64,000 nt of DNA from JAJECS01 sp965262745. GTDB lineage: Bacteria > Chloroflexota > UBA11872. How positions within the stretch are numbered: the first letter of the stretch is position 1; every line of letters begins with the position of its first letter. Below, in pieces: positions 1 to 8,653 of this stretch. Below the pieces are notes generated by a model, which saw nothing but the letters and a program-made list of their open reading frames with translations, was not told where the DNA came from and made no database searches. Location: the NCBI GenBank assembly GCA_965262745.1, contig OZ253558.1, positions 2,046,001 through 2,110,000 of the forward strand, in the 5' to 3' direction. Made by a program: the position numbers and the translations under genes.

Positions 1-464
1 GCCCCGTGGTAGCTGCTATAGCGTGAGATGACCTTGAACTTGCCCGGGTTGCCGGTCTGCTTGTGGTACTGCCGAGCCATCTTGATTGCGGTCTCGTTGG
101 CCTCGGAGCCTCCGCTGACGAACTTGACCGTCGTGAAATCGGACGGGAAGACATCAATGAGGCGCTCGGCAAGCTCGATCGCGGGCTGGTTGGTCGCGTA
201 GATGGGCAGGGTCAACGCGACGCGCTCGAGTTGCGCCTGCATGGCCTCGATGATGGGGCGGTTGCCATGGCCGAACTGCATCGCGGCGATGCCGGCAATA
301 CCGTCGATGTAGGACCGGCCCTGCGCGTCGGTGAGCCGCACCCCGGACCCTTCGACGATGACGAGCGGATCCTCCATGAAGGCCTGCATCTGATTGAAGT
401 CGATCATCAGGTTGGCCAGGCCGGGATGCTGGGGACTGCTTGACCGAGAGTCGGGCTCAGGCAT
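1..464 (-). CDS. Class III (PLP-dependent) aminotransferase, 5' part only
   Basis: This is the N-terminal 154 residues of a fold-type I class III aminotransferase; the rest, including the PLP lysine, lies beyond the left edge. The start is the ATG at 462-464. The visible protein shows the family landmarks in order: an N-terminal strand pair around VRLTDAQGRSYIDGIAG, an FGHGN segment, and SGGSEANETAIKMAR, which matches the phosphate-cup motif (usually SGSEAVE.A.KLAR), followed by a conserved YHG. Substrate cannot be told from this part. It diverges from the LanC-like gene across 129 bases (465-593) in which I find no convincing promoter. The family call is firm; the specific reaction is unknown. 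Confidence 0.85.
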   Translation of the reverse strand, partial: MPEPDSRSSSPQHPGLANLMIDFNQMQAFMEDPLVIVEGSGVRLTDAQGRSYIDGIAGIAAMQFGHGNRPIIEAMQAQLERVALTLPIYATNQPAIELAERLIDVFPSDFTTVKFVSGGSEANETAIKMARQYHKQTGNPGKFKVISRYSSYHG

Positions 465-593
465 GGGACATATTTCGCTGCAGGTGTAACGCGGGCAGCG
501 TACGCGCCGCCTGAAGGGTTTGTCGCGCGCCGCCGCCGCGGCAGGACGCCGAGTACGCTTGGCGGCAACCACCGTGAGATAAGCGGAGCCGCC

Positions 594-1793
594 ATGCCGG
601 ACACCGAACGGTTCCTGGACCTGTCGATTGACGTTGCGCGGCTCATCGCAGCAGCCGCCGAGCCTGACGTCGCCGGGTCACGCTGGCGCACGCGCACGTA
701 CTTCGGCGAGGACGCCCATGGCACGGACGTGTTCGCGGGCTCCGCCGGTCCGGTGATTCTGCTGGCGAGCCTCTACCGCATCACGGGAGACACTCGGCAT
801 CGGGACGTGGCCGAGAGTGGGGCGCTGTGGATCGAGGCGCAGACGCGCCGCGCGCTCACGGCGCCCGACCGCGATCCGAGCCTTTATTTCGGCGTGGCGG
901 GCGACGGCATGACCTTTCTGCACCTTTACGAGAGCACTGGTCGCGAGCGCTGGCTGAACCTGGTCGGCACGCGGGTGAAAGCGCTTCGCGGCTTCGCCTA
1001 TGACGACGAGGACATCCTGGTGGGAGCGGCCGGCGCCGGGATCTTCCTGCTGCGCGCGCACCAGGTGACGGACGACGACGCCGCGCTGGACCTGGCGGTC
1101 GCGGCGGGCGAGCACCTGCTGCAGCGCGCCAGCGTCGACGACGGTGGTTGGCACTGGCCCTGGCACCGCGGATCGGGAACGTTCAATGGCGTTGGCTTCG
1201 CCCACGGAACGGCGGGCATCGCGTACTTCCTGGCGGAACTCTCACGCTATACAAGTGACCCACGTCTGCGGGAGTCCACGCTGGGCGCCGCGCACTGGAT
1301 CGACGTGGATGCCGAGACTGGGCCGGCGTGGAGACGCTGGCCCGGCGACGAGCGGCCCGCGCGGGTGCAGTGGTGCCACGGGGCGCCGGGCATCGGTCTG
1401 TTTGCGGTCCGCGCATTTGCGGCGCTGGGGGACGACGCGCTCAAGGACCTGGCGCTGCGTGCCGCCGAAGCAACCTACGCAGCCGGAGACGCCCGGGCGA
1501 ACCCCAGCCAGTGCCACGGACTGGCCGGCAACGCCGAGCTGTTCTTGGAGCTGTGGCGGGTCCTGGGCGATGACGCGTGGCTCGGGCGAGCCGTGGAATT
1601 CGGGGAGGCGGCGGCGGCCTACCGCGAGGAGGGGCCGGACGGCGGTCGGTGGCGGGGGGACGAACCGGGCAATTACAGCCCCGACTTCATGATGGGATCG
1701 GCCGGGCTTGGGCACTTCTTCCTGCGATTGGCCCGTCCCGACGCGGTCGACATGCCCTTGATGGCGGCGCCCGTGCGAGAGGGATCCCAGTAG
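594..1793 (+). CDS. LanC-like zinc protein (lanthionine cyclase family), orphan
   Basis: A 399-residue member of the LanC/LanC-like alpha/alpha-barrel family. The zinc site is intact: Cys261-His262 in WCHGAPG and Cys307-His308 in QCHGLAGN correspond to the paired Cys/Cys-His ligands of nisin cyclase, and the GFAHGTAG motif (His204) is also present. Family members either cyclise dehydrated lanthipeptide precursors or, as stand-alone LanC-like proteins, add glutathione or other thiols to dehydroamino acids. I see no LanB/LanM dehydratase, precursor peptide, protease or lanthipeptide transporter nearby, so the natural substrate is open. The ATG at 594 follows a GCGGAG ribosome site. The enolase gene begins 50 bases downstream on the same strand and may be cotranscribed. 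Confidence 0.85.
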   Translation: MPDTERFLDLSIDVARLIAAAAEPDVAGSRWRTRTYFGEDAHGTDVFAGSAGPVILLASLYRITGDTRHRDVAESGALWIEAQTRRALTAPDRDPSLYFGVAGDGMTFLHLYESTGRERWLNLVGTRVKALRGFAYDDEDILVGAAGAGIFLLRAHQVTDDDAALDLAVAAGEHLLQRASVDDGGWHWPWHRGSGTFNGVGFAHGTAGIAYFLAELSRYTSDPRLRESTLGAAHWIDVDAETGPAWRRWPGDERPARVQWCHGAPGIGLFAVRAFAALGDDALKDLALRAAEATYAAGDARANPSQCHGLAGNAELFLELWRVLGDDAWLGRAVEFGEAAAAYREEGPDGGRWRGDEPGNYSPDFMMGSAGLGHFFLRLARPDAVDMPLMAAPVREGSQ

Positions 1794-1843
1794 TCCGCTG
1801 ATCATGCGCTAGGCTGCGGCGCCGGATTCCGCGAGCCAGCCCC

Positions 1844-2992
1844 ATGCGAATCACCGACGTTCACACGATGCACTGCGGCGCGCCGGCCGCTCCCGAGGCA
1901 CGGCTCGACCGGGTCTGGACGTTTGTGCGTATCGAAACCGACAGCGGACTCCACGGCGTCGGCGAGTGCAGCGTGTTCAAGCTGAACCAAGCCGTGGCGG
2001 AGGTGGTGGATCGGTTCGCCGCGTTCCTGATTGGACAGGACCCCACCCGCGTTGAGCACTTGTGGCAGCAGATGTATCGCCATCCATTCTTTCGCGGCGG
2101 TCCGATCCTGAATGCGGCGATCAGCGGAATCGACATGGCCCTATGGGACATCGCGGGCAAGGCAGCCGGGCTGCCGGTGTATCGAATGCTCGGCGGTCCG
2201 GTGCGCGATCGGATCCGCGCCTACGCGCGGGCCGACTTGGCGGGATCGCAGATCGACCAGGTGCTGGAAGCCCAGCGGCTGGGATTCACGGGGTTCAAGC
2301 TGTCGCCGCCGCACCTCGAAGGCGGCTTCAACGAATTCGCCACGGCCAAGGCTGCCGTCGAGCTGGTGGCGGCCACACGAGCCGCGGCGGGTCCGGCGCT
2401 CGACCTGATGGTGGATTTCCACGGGCGGCTCTCGCCGGCGGCGGCCGTCCGTTTTCTGGACGGCGTACGCGATCATGGCCTGCTGTTCGCGGAGGAGCTG
2501 ATCCCGCCGGACAACGTGCCGGCCTATGCGCAGGTGACGGCCGCGGTGCCCGAGGTTCCCTGCGCCACCGGCGAGCGGCTGTACACGCGCTGGGGCTTCC
2601 GCGAGCTGATCGAGTCGCGCGCGGTGCACGTCATCCAGCCGGATATCTGCTACGCGGGGGGCATCTCCGAGCTGCGCCGCATCGCCGCCCACGCCGAAAC
2701 GCACTACATCTCGATGGCTCCGCACAATCCCAACGGCCCCGTGGCCACGGCGGCGAACATCCACCTGGCGGCGGCGACGCCGAACTTTCTCATCCTGGAA
2801 TACGCGCGCAAGCCGCCGTATTTCGAGGGCGTCCTGCAGGAGCCGCTGGCGTTTTCGGAGGGGCATTTCGCGTTGCCGGAGGCCCCTGGGCTTGGTGTCG
2901 AGTTGGACGAGGCCTACGTCGCGGCGAACCCGCCGCATGAGCTGCAGGTTGGGTCCGACTGGTACCCCGACGGCGCGGTGGCTGACATTTAG
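1844..2992 (+). CDS. Enolase-superfamily dehydratase, galactonate dehydratase-like
   Basis: A 382-residue mandelate racemase/muconate-lactonising-type protein. Metal ligands are seen as Asp191 (in VDFHGR), Glu218 (in AEELIPP) and Glu244 (in ATGER). The second-shell/base histidines His193 and His294 (in APHNPNGP) keep the spacing of D-galactonate dehydratase (D183, H185, E209, E235, H285 in that enzyme). This supports an acid-sugar dehydratase acting on an aldonate or related sugar acid, in the cytoplasm. The exact sugar is not deducible, because this subgroup also contains other acid-sugar dehydratases. The stop codon overlaps the stop of the convergent glycosyltransferase by four bases, so no terminator separates them. 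Confidence 0.8.
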   Translation: MRITDVHTMHCGAPAAPEARLDRVWTFVRIETDSGLHGVGECSVFKLNQAVAEVVDRFAAFLIGQDPTRVEHLWQQMYRHPFFRGGPILNAAISGIDMALWDIAGKAAGLPVYRMLGGPVRDRIRAYARADLAGSQIDQVLEAQRLGFTGFKLSPPHLEGGFNEFATAKAAVELVAATRAAAGPALDLMVDFHGRLSPAAAVRFLDGVRDHGLLFAEELIPPDNVPAYAQVTAAVPEVPCATGERLYTRWGFRELIESRAVHVIQPDICYAGGISELRRIAAHAETHYISMAPHNPNGPVATAANIHLAAATPNFLILEYARKPPYFEGVLQEPLAFSEGHFALPEAPGLGVELDEAYVAANPPHELQVGSDWYPDGAVADI

Positions 2993-4095
2993 GGCTGGCT
3001 CGGGGACTCGCTTCGACCGTAGCCGTAGGCAGCTAGGCAGCGCTTGGCGACGGCGCTCCAGGTGAAATCGCGAATGACGCGCTCGCGGGCGCGCTGACCG
3101 CAGGCTGCGGCATGGGCGGGATCTGACGTGAACGGCAGGAGCGCCGCGCGGATGGCCTCGGAATCTCCCGGAGGCACGACGGCGCCGTAGGCCGGCTCGA
3201 CGACCTCGGGAATGCCGCCGACGTCTGAGACGACCACGGCCGTGCCGCAGGCCATGGCTTCGAGCGCGGCCAGCCCGAGCAACTCGGGAAGTCGCTGGTG
3301 GTTGCCCTGGTAGTCCTCGAAGACCGAGGGCATCACCGCCACGCAGGCTCGGCTCAGCGCGCGCACGAGCTGTCGGTCGTCGGCGTCTTCGTGGAAGGTG
3401 ACGGCCCGTCCCTGGGCCTCACGTCGCAGAAACGCGGCGTAGGCGGGGTCGGCGGGCCGCCCGTACACCGAGAGATGGGCGTCGTGGGGCAGCGCACGAA
3501 TGGCGTGCTCGACGCCCTTGTGCGGCAGCAGGCGACCCACGAACGCGACTTCGCCGCGAGCCTTGGCCTCCAATGGCGCGAACACACGCGGGTCGACGCC
3601 GGCGTGAATAATCGTCGTGCGACGGCCGATGTAGGGCAGCGTGTCGAGCACAAACCGGCTCTGCGCCAGATGGGCGTCGACCCACCGGCCCAGACGCGCG
3701 CGGCGGATCCACCCCACGCCGCCGCCGCCATGGTCGGTCACGAACACGCGCTTGCCGAGCGGACGCGCCAGCATGGTCGCCAGCGCCGTCAGACCGGTGC
3801 GCGCTTGGTGGCAGTGGATCACGTCGGCCCACAAGAGGGCGGGTACGAACCCGGGTCCGATGGCGTCAGACTCTCGGCCCCTTAGGTGACGCCAGGTGCG
3901 GGAAACTTCGATGGGAAATCCCGAGGCTTCCGCGACGGTGGGCGGTCCGCCAAAGGCGACGAGGCGGGTCGGCACGCGTTCCCGCATGGCGCGCGCCAGC
4001 TCTAGCGGATAACGCTCGCCCCCGCCAAGCACGGACGCTTCGCCGAACCACGTCGCGGAGAGGTGGAGCACACGCGGGCGGTCCCGTGCCGGCAT
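2989..4095 (-). CDS. GT4-family glycosyltransferase
   Basis: A 368-residue GT-B glycosyltransferase. The N-terminal half starts MPARDRPRVLHLSATWFGE with a glycine-rich GGGERYP loop. The C-terminal nucleotide-sugar domain has the GRLLPHKG strand-loop and the EX7E motif in PELLGLAALEAMACG. The ATG at 4095 is chosen because the upstream methyltransferase stop (TAG) ends one base before it; reading further upstream would mean a 100-base overlap. It is the last gene of the long leftward glycan cluster and ends tail-to-tail with the enolase gene. It presumably transfers one sugar during glycan assembly on the cytoplasmic side; donor and acceptor are unknown. Confidence 0.85.
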   Translation of the reverse strand: MPARDRPRVLHLSATWFGEASVLGGGERYPLELARAMRERVPTRLVAFGGPPTVAEASGFPIEVSRTWRHLRGRESDAIGPGFVPALLWADVIHCHQARTGLTALATMLARPLGKRVFVTDHGGGGVGWIRRARLGRWVDAHLAQSRFVLDTLPYIGRRTTIIHAGVDPRVFAPLEAKARGEVAFVGRLLPHKGVEHAIRALPHDAHLSVYGRPADPAYAAFLRREAQGRAVTFHEDADDRQLVRALSRACVAVMPSVFEDYQGNHQRLPELLGLAALEAMACGTAVVVSDVGGIPEVVEPAYGAVVPPGDSEAIRAALLPFTSDPAHAAACGQRARERVIRDFTWSAVAKRCLAAYGYGRSESPSQP

Positions 4096-4096
4096 G

Positions 4097-4963
4097 CTAC
4101 GACGCCCCACCGCCGCCCGGCGCTTGGGCAACGATGAGATATCCGCCGGGATCGTCAACCGGACGGCGGTATGGACGCCAGAGAATGGCCGTCCACGCAG
4201 CAATCCAGGCGGCGCGCGGGACGAGTCGGCGCCGGTGCAGCGCCCGAAAAGTATCGAGGAGGCGGCGCCGACCCAGACGCCGCGTCATGAGTCCATCCAG
4301 TCGCTGCCAGGCGCGTTGCGTGCGGGCGGGCAGGTGGCCGCCGGTGGTGACGATGGCGAGGCCGCAGGCCCCAAGCATCGCGCCCCACTCGTCGAGCGAG
4401 TGGTAGTGGAAATGGCCGAGCCGGTCGTTCGTTGCGCGCAGCTCCGCCTCACCGCCGGGTCCGCCGCGAATCCGCTCGGCGAAGGCCGGCGCCGGCACGG
4501 TGATGACCAGCCGGCCGCCGGGCGCCAGGGCGCGCGCCGCCTCCCGCACGGCGGCCTGGTCGTCGGGAATGTGCTCCAGCACGCTTTGGCTAAAGACGGT
4601 GGCGTAGGCGCCCGCGGCCAGCGGCGCCCGGGTCGCGTCAGAGCGGATCACGCCGCGATAGACTCCCAAGTCACGGGCGGCGCGCGCCTCGCCGGCGAGC
4701 AATTCGAGGCCGTCGCGGGGCCAGTGTGCACGCAGTACAGCCTCGGCGACTGCGCCGCCGCCGCAGCCAAGATCGAGGACCGGCGCGCCGAACGCGACCT
4801 CACGCAACATCGCAAACTCCGTGGCGCGCCAGAGCGCAATCGCTGGCTGATGCAGGTGCGCCTCGAGCGCCAGCCGCAAGAGCTCCCGGTCGGAGCACAC
4901 CGCAAGCGCCGTGGGCAACGGCGATGACGGACCGCCGGGCACCCTAGGAGGCCGGATCGCCAT
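4097..4963 (-). CDS. Class I SAM-dependent methyltransferase in glycan cluster
   Basis: A 288-residue Rossmann methyltransferase. Motif I is VLDLGCGGG near residue 61. The segment FSQSVLEHIPDDQ and the following LAPGGRLVITVP strand match the Methyltransf_11/25 type. The ATG at 4963 overlaps the previous gene by 20 bases, and the next gene starts one base after the stop, so translation is probably coupled. In this setting the likely acceptor is a sugar or a lipid-linked glycan, but a small-molecule substrate is equally possible. There is no membrane segment. Confidence 0.8.
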   Translation of the reverse strand: MAIRPPRVPGGPSSPLPTALAVCSDRELLRLALEAHLHQPAIALWRATEFAMLREVAFGAPVLDLGCGGGAVAEAVLRAHWPRDGLELLAGEARAARDLGVYRGVIRSDATRAPLAAGAYATVFSQSVLEHIPDDQAAVREAARALAPGGRLVITVPAPAFAERIRGGPGGEAELRATNDRLGHFHYHSLDEWGAMLGACGLAIVTTGGHLPARTQRAWQRLDGLMTRRLGRRRLLDTFRALHRRRLVPRAAWIAAWTAILWRPYRRPVDDPGGYLIVAQAPGGGGAS

Positions 4964-6011
4964 GCGCTCGCGCGACGAGCTGCGCCATGCGCACCGCGTA
5001 GGTGTGGTCGCGCAAGACACGCTGGCGGCCCGCTTCGGCCAGGCGCGCGCGAGCCGCGTCATCGCCCGCGTAGCGGTGGAGGACCTCCGCCAGATCGTCG
5101 GGGCCTTCGTAGATGGCAACCTCGCGTCCGATCTCGAGCAGCTCGCCGAGCCGAGCCTTCGAATCGCAGAGCTGAAAGGCGCCAGCGGCGGGAATCTCAA
5201 ACGTGCGCATGTTCACGCCTTCGCGCATCTGCGCATGGTGGGCGTTCAGCGCGATCTTGGCGCGGCGATAGGTGCGCGCGACGGCGTCGGCGGGCAGCAG
5301 CGTCAGGCCTTGGTGCTGCTGCCGCACCGGTGAGTCGGCGTCGAGCGTCTCCCACCCCCGGCCCCAAACGGCCACGCGGAGACCGCTGCGCGCCGCGGCC
5401 TCGACCAGATCCACACGCAGGCGGGTGGATGGCAGATGCCCCATGTTGTGCCGCGCATCGCCCACAAAGACCACGTCCCACTCAGACGGCACATCCGCTT
5501 CGCCGGCCGGGGGCCCCCAGGTTTCAGGATCCGCCGCATGGGTCAAGAATTCCGCCCCCACGCCGCGCCGGGCGAGGTCGGCCGCGTAGGACGGATCGGC
5601 GAGGAAGAAACGGTCGTAGAGATGGGCGGCGGCGATGATGTGGGGAAACCATGAGGGATCGTCCCCACACCATTGCACGACGGGGCCGGCCGTGAGGTCC
5701 CGCAGTCGCTCAACGGTTTCCGGCAGCAGCACCTCGCCCTTGAGGACGACGGTTAGGTCGGGGCGCTGGCGGCGGGCGGCGTCCAGCACGCGCAGGTTGT
5801 CACGGCGCATGGCCTCAAGCACGCGTCCGATGTGAAACCGATGCGGTCCCGAGAGCCGGCGGCGCAGGCGTCCCCTGAGACCAACCGGACGCGCCAGGTC
5901 ACGGCCATAGAGCACCGAGACCACCTGGTGACCTCCGGCGGCCAGCCCCGCCGCGCAATAGGCGGTCCACTGGCCGGTGTCCCACTCAGGGCCGATCAGC
6001 AGGACGCGCAT
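4944..6011 (-). CDS. CgeB-like GT-B glycosyltransferase
   Basis: A 355-residue protein starting MRVLLIGPEW, with the layout of CgeB/DUF3880 proteins: an N-terminal domain containing VVQWCGDDPSWFPH, then a Glyco_trans_1_2-type domain with GVNMRTFEIPAAGAFQLCD near residue 275 and a C-terminal VLRDHTY helix typical of the family. These are cytoplasmic glycosyltransferases of surface or spore glycan loci with unknown donors. The ATG at 6011 overlaps the upstream gene by 16 bases; a possible start nine codons earlier (6038) would deepen the overlap and adds no conserved sequence. Confidence 0.75.
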   Translation of the reverse strand: MRVLLIGPEWDTGQWTAYCAAGLAAGGHQVVSVLYGRDLARPVGLRGRLRRRLSGPHRFHIGRVLEAMRRDNLRVLDAARRQRPDLTVVLKGEVLLPETVERLRDLTAGPVVQWCGDDPSWFPHIIAAAHLYDRFFLADPSYAADLARRGVGAEFLTHAADPETWGPPAGEADVPSEWDVVFVGDARHNMGHLPSTRLRVDLVEAAARSGLRVAVWGRGWETLDADSPVRQQHQGLTLLPADAVARTYRRAKIALNAHHAQMREGVNMRTFEIPAAGAFQLCDSKARLGELLEIGREVAIYEGPDDLAEVLHRYAGDDAARARLAEAGRQRVLRDHTYAVRMAQLVARAHGDPAS

Positions 6012-7153
6012 GCCCGCTCCAAGGATTGCCAGACGCACCGCGCCGTGCGGGTCCAGGTGAACTCCGCCGCCCGCGCAAGACCACGCGCCCGCAGGTCCTC
6101 GTGTAGTCGCTCATCGGTGGTGATGTGCAGCAGGGCCTCAGCGATTTCGTCATGGTTCCGGGGATCAACGCGAATGCCGGCATCGCCGGCGGCGTTGGCC
6201 AGCCCGCCCTCACGCGCGGCAACCACCGGCACGCCTGAGGCCATGGCCTCCAGCACCGGCATGCCGAATCCCTCATCGATCGCGACGCTCACGAAGGCCG
6301 AGGCCCCCGCAAGCAGCGGCGGCAGGTCCTCGGGATCGACGGCGCCCGTGAGTTGAATCCCCTCACTGCTCAGGCCCTTGAGTTCCGCCGCGACATCCGC
6401 GTAGCGCCAGCCGGGAGCACCCGCCAGCACGAGCGTGTGTGAGAGACCCCGCTGCCGCGCCACGGCATATGCCCGAGCCAGCGTGCCCAGGTTCTTGCGC
6501 GGCTGAAGCGTGCCCAGGAACAGCACGTACGGCGCCTTGATTCGCAGACGGCCCAGCGTTGCGGCAACGGACGCAGGATCAGCACCCGCCTGAAAGCGGT
6601 GCGGGTCAACGCCAAGCGGTATCACGTCCAGCCGCTCCGGCGGATAGCCGTAGATCCGCACGACCTCATCCCGCACCCACTCGGAGATCACCAGCAGGCG
6701 GCCGGCGCGATGGACATTGGTAGCCGTCCAGATATCAAGATAGGCCCGGGTTTGCGGCTCATAGAATGCCCCGGCACCCGGCCGCATGAATGCCACGTCG
6801 TAGACCATAGCGACGTGGGGAGGCCCGGACTTGAACGGTGCGGGTTCGTGGGCGCTCTGCAGGTACACATCGGCGGCGCGCCACGCTCTGGCCAGAGGCA
6901 CGCGGGCACGGTACCAAGGGTCGCCGCCAAACGCTTGGGTCAAGAGCCGATTACCGAACCTGAAGGGCGGCAGTACGCGAATCGCGGCATTCGCTCCCTC
7001 GAAGCCCGGGAAGCGCGACGGGGCGTCCATGAGCAGGTCGAGTTCGTGAGGCGCCGCGGTGGCCACGAGGGCACGTGAAAGGCTGCGCATGCTTTCGCCA
7101 TGCCCGTCCGGGATCATGAGGTTGGCGTTGCGGAGATTGACGGCGGCGCGCAT
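5996..7153 (-). CDS. GT4-family glycosyltransferase (mannosyltransferase-like)
   Basis: A 385-residue GT-B enzyme. It has the N-terminal acceptor domain, a mid-protein PLGVDPHRF turn, the FLGTLQPRKN strand-loop and the EX7E motif in DEGFGMPVLEAMASG. This pattern is typical of GT4 mannosyl- and related transferases with a retaining mechanism. The reading frame stays open far upstream, but the start is placed at ATG 7153 because it shares its A with the TGA of the flippase gene (TGATG), a standard coupled junction. The donor sugar is unknown. Confidence 0.85.
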   Translation of the reverse strand: MRAAVNLRNANLMIPDGHGESMRSLSRALVATAAPHELDLLMDAPSRFPGFEGANAAIRVLPPFRFGNRLLTQAFGGDPWYRARVPLARAWRAADVYLQSAHEPAPFKSGPPHVAMVYDVAFMRPGAGAFYEPQTRAYLDIWTATNVHRAGRLLVISEWVRDEVVRIYGYPPERLDVIPLGVDPHRFQAGADPASVAATLGRLRIKAPYVLFLGTLQPRKNLGTLARAYAVARQRGLSHTLVLAGAPGWRYADVAAELKGLSSEGIQLTGAVDPEDLPPLLAGASAFVSVAIDEGFGMPVLEAMASGVPVVAAREGGLANAAGDAGIRVDPRNHDEIAEALLHITTDERLHEDLRARGLARAAEFTWTRTARCVWQSLERACASC

Positions 7154-8652
7154 CAGGAGCCTTTGCCGGGATCGGGCTCGCGACGCTGGAAGAGCAGGGC
7201 CACCTCGCGCCGGATGGTCTCGCGATCCATCAGGTAGACGAGTCCGGCATAGACAAGGACGACCACTAGCCCTCCCTGGATCAAGAGTACCCAGTCGGTC
7301 AGCAGCGGCAGCATGACCAGACGCCCGAAGGCCCCCGCCAGCACGGCCGCGGCCAGCGGGCGCGCGAGATGCCGCAGCAGGCGGAAGTCGAAGACATCCC
7401 GGGCCAGCGGCAGCAACACGAGCGCGGCGGCGAACTGGGTGACCGCGAGGGTGATCGGGATGGCGAGCACGCCAAGGCCGGCGGCGCCAAGGCCAAGGGC
7501 GAGTCCCCAGGCCGCCACCGCCCAGACGATGGCGATCACGAGGATCTCGCGCGTCCGGCCGAGGGCAGCGAGCATGGGCGTGAGCAAGCCATTGATGGGC
7601 ACCAGCACGGCGCTGGCAGCCAGCGCATAAAGCGCCGGGATGGCCGGCAGCCACTGCTCGCTATAGATGTAGATCGCAATCTCCGGTGCAAAGGCCACCA
7701 CGGCTGCGAATGCCGGTAGGGTGACGATGGCGTTCCACTTGAGCGTGAGCTCGGCGCCGCGCCGCACGCGCGCCAGATCGTCCTGCATGCGAGCAAACGT
7801 GGGCAGCGTGACCCTTGACACCAGCTGCGTCAGCGTGAGCGGCTGCGAGGCGATCTTATCCGCCCAACTCAGCAATCCCGTGCCGTCGACGCCGACCGTT
7901 CGGGGCGCCAGGAGCGGGATCAGCGAGTCCTTGGCCATCAACGCGAGGCGAGCGCCTTGAAACTGCGCCCCGAAGCGGGCGTAGTGCCGCAGCCCCGCAA
8001 GCCGCCAGGACGGCAGCGGCGCCCACGGATGCACGACGAGAACGACCAGGGTGGACACGATGCTCGCGCCGACGTGGGCGATGATCAGGCTCCACGGGCC
8101 AAGGGCGCCGATGGCGAACCCGATGCCCGCGCCGAAGTACCAGATGGTGCCGGCGATGTCAGCCGCCGCAAGGCGGCCAAACTGCAGGTGTCGCTCGAGC
8201 AGGGCCGCCGGCACGAGCCGCAAGGCCGAGAGCCAAATCGACAGCCCGAAGACCCGGATCATCCAAGGATCGGCCGTCACGCCAACCCACTCCGTCAGGA
8301 TGGGTGGGCCAGCAAGGACCACAATGGCGGTGGCGACGGTCACCAGCCCAAGATGCAATGTGAAAACCGCGCGCAAGTCGGCCGGGCCGGGATCTTCCTT
8401 CCGCTGGATCAGGCTGGGCTGCAGCCCGACATCCGTGAACTGCTTGATAAGCCCGGCGAGGAAGGCAATCGGTACAACTACGCCAAAATCGCCCAGCGTA
8501 AGCAGGCGGTAGAGCGCAATATCTCCGGCGAACGATACGAGCTTCATGCCGCCTTCGCGCACGCCCAGGGCGACCACCCCGCGCACGGCTCGATCCCCCA
8601 AGCTCGCCGCCGACTCGCGTTCGGCCACGGGATCAGGGGGCGCCGACGTCAC
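7153..8652 (-). CDS. Wzx-type polysaccharide flippase (MOP superfamily)
   Basis: A 499-residue polytopic membrane protein with roughly twelve to fourteen hydrophobic segments. It has the polysaccharide-synthase pattern: an N-terminal amphipathic start, then YRLLTLGDFGVVVP and, mid-protein, LLSWADKIASQPL and SEQWLPAIPALYALA segments that recur in Wzx/RfbX-like flippases. Its expected role is to flip lipid-linked oligosaccharide across the cytoplasmic membrane. The start is GTG at 8652, one base after the preceding stop. The same cluster also encodes an ABC exporter, which normally serves an alternative pathway. Confidence 0.8.
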   Translation of the reverse strand: MTSAPPDPVAERESAASLGDRAVRGVVALGVREGGMKLVSFAGDIALYRLLTLGDFGVVVPIAFLAGLIKQFTDVGLQPSLIQRKEDPGPADLRAVFTLHLGLVTVATAIVVLAGPPILTEWVGVTADPWMIRVFGLSIWLSALRLVPAALLERHLQFGRLAAADIAGTIWYFGAGIGFAIGALGPWSLIIAHVGASIVSTLVVLVVHPWAPLPSWRLAGLRHYARFGAQFQGARLALMAKDSLIPLLAPRTVGVDGTGLLSWADKIASQPLTLTQLVSRVTLPTFARMQDDLARVRRGAELTLKWNAIVTLPAFAAVVAFAPEIAIYIYSEQWLPAIPALYALAASAVLVPINGLLTPMLAALGRTREILVIAIVWAVAAWGLALGLGAAGLGVLAIPITLAVTQFAAALVLLPLARDVFDFRLLRHLARPLAAAVLAGAFGRLVMLPLLTDWVLLIQGGLVVVLVYAGLVYLMDRETIRREVALLFQRREPDPGKGS

Positions 8653-8653
8653 G

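Noticed and set aside
594..2992. A lanthipeptide biosynthesis cluster around the LanC-like gene
   Set aside because: No precursor, dehydratase, protease or dedicated transporter is found nearby.
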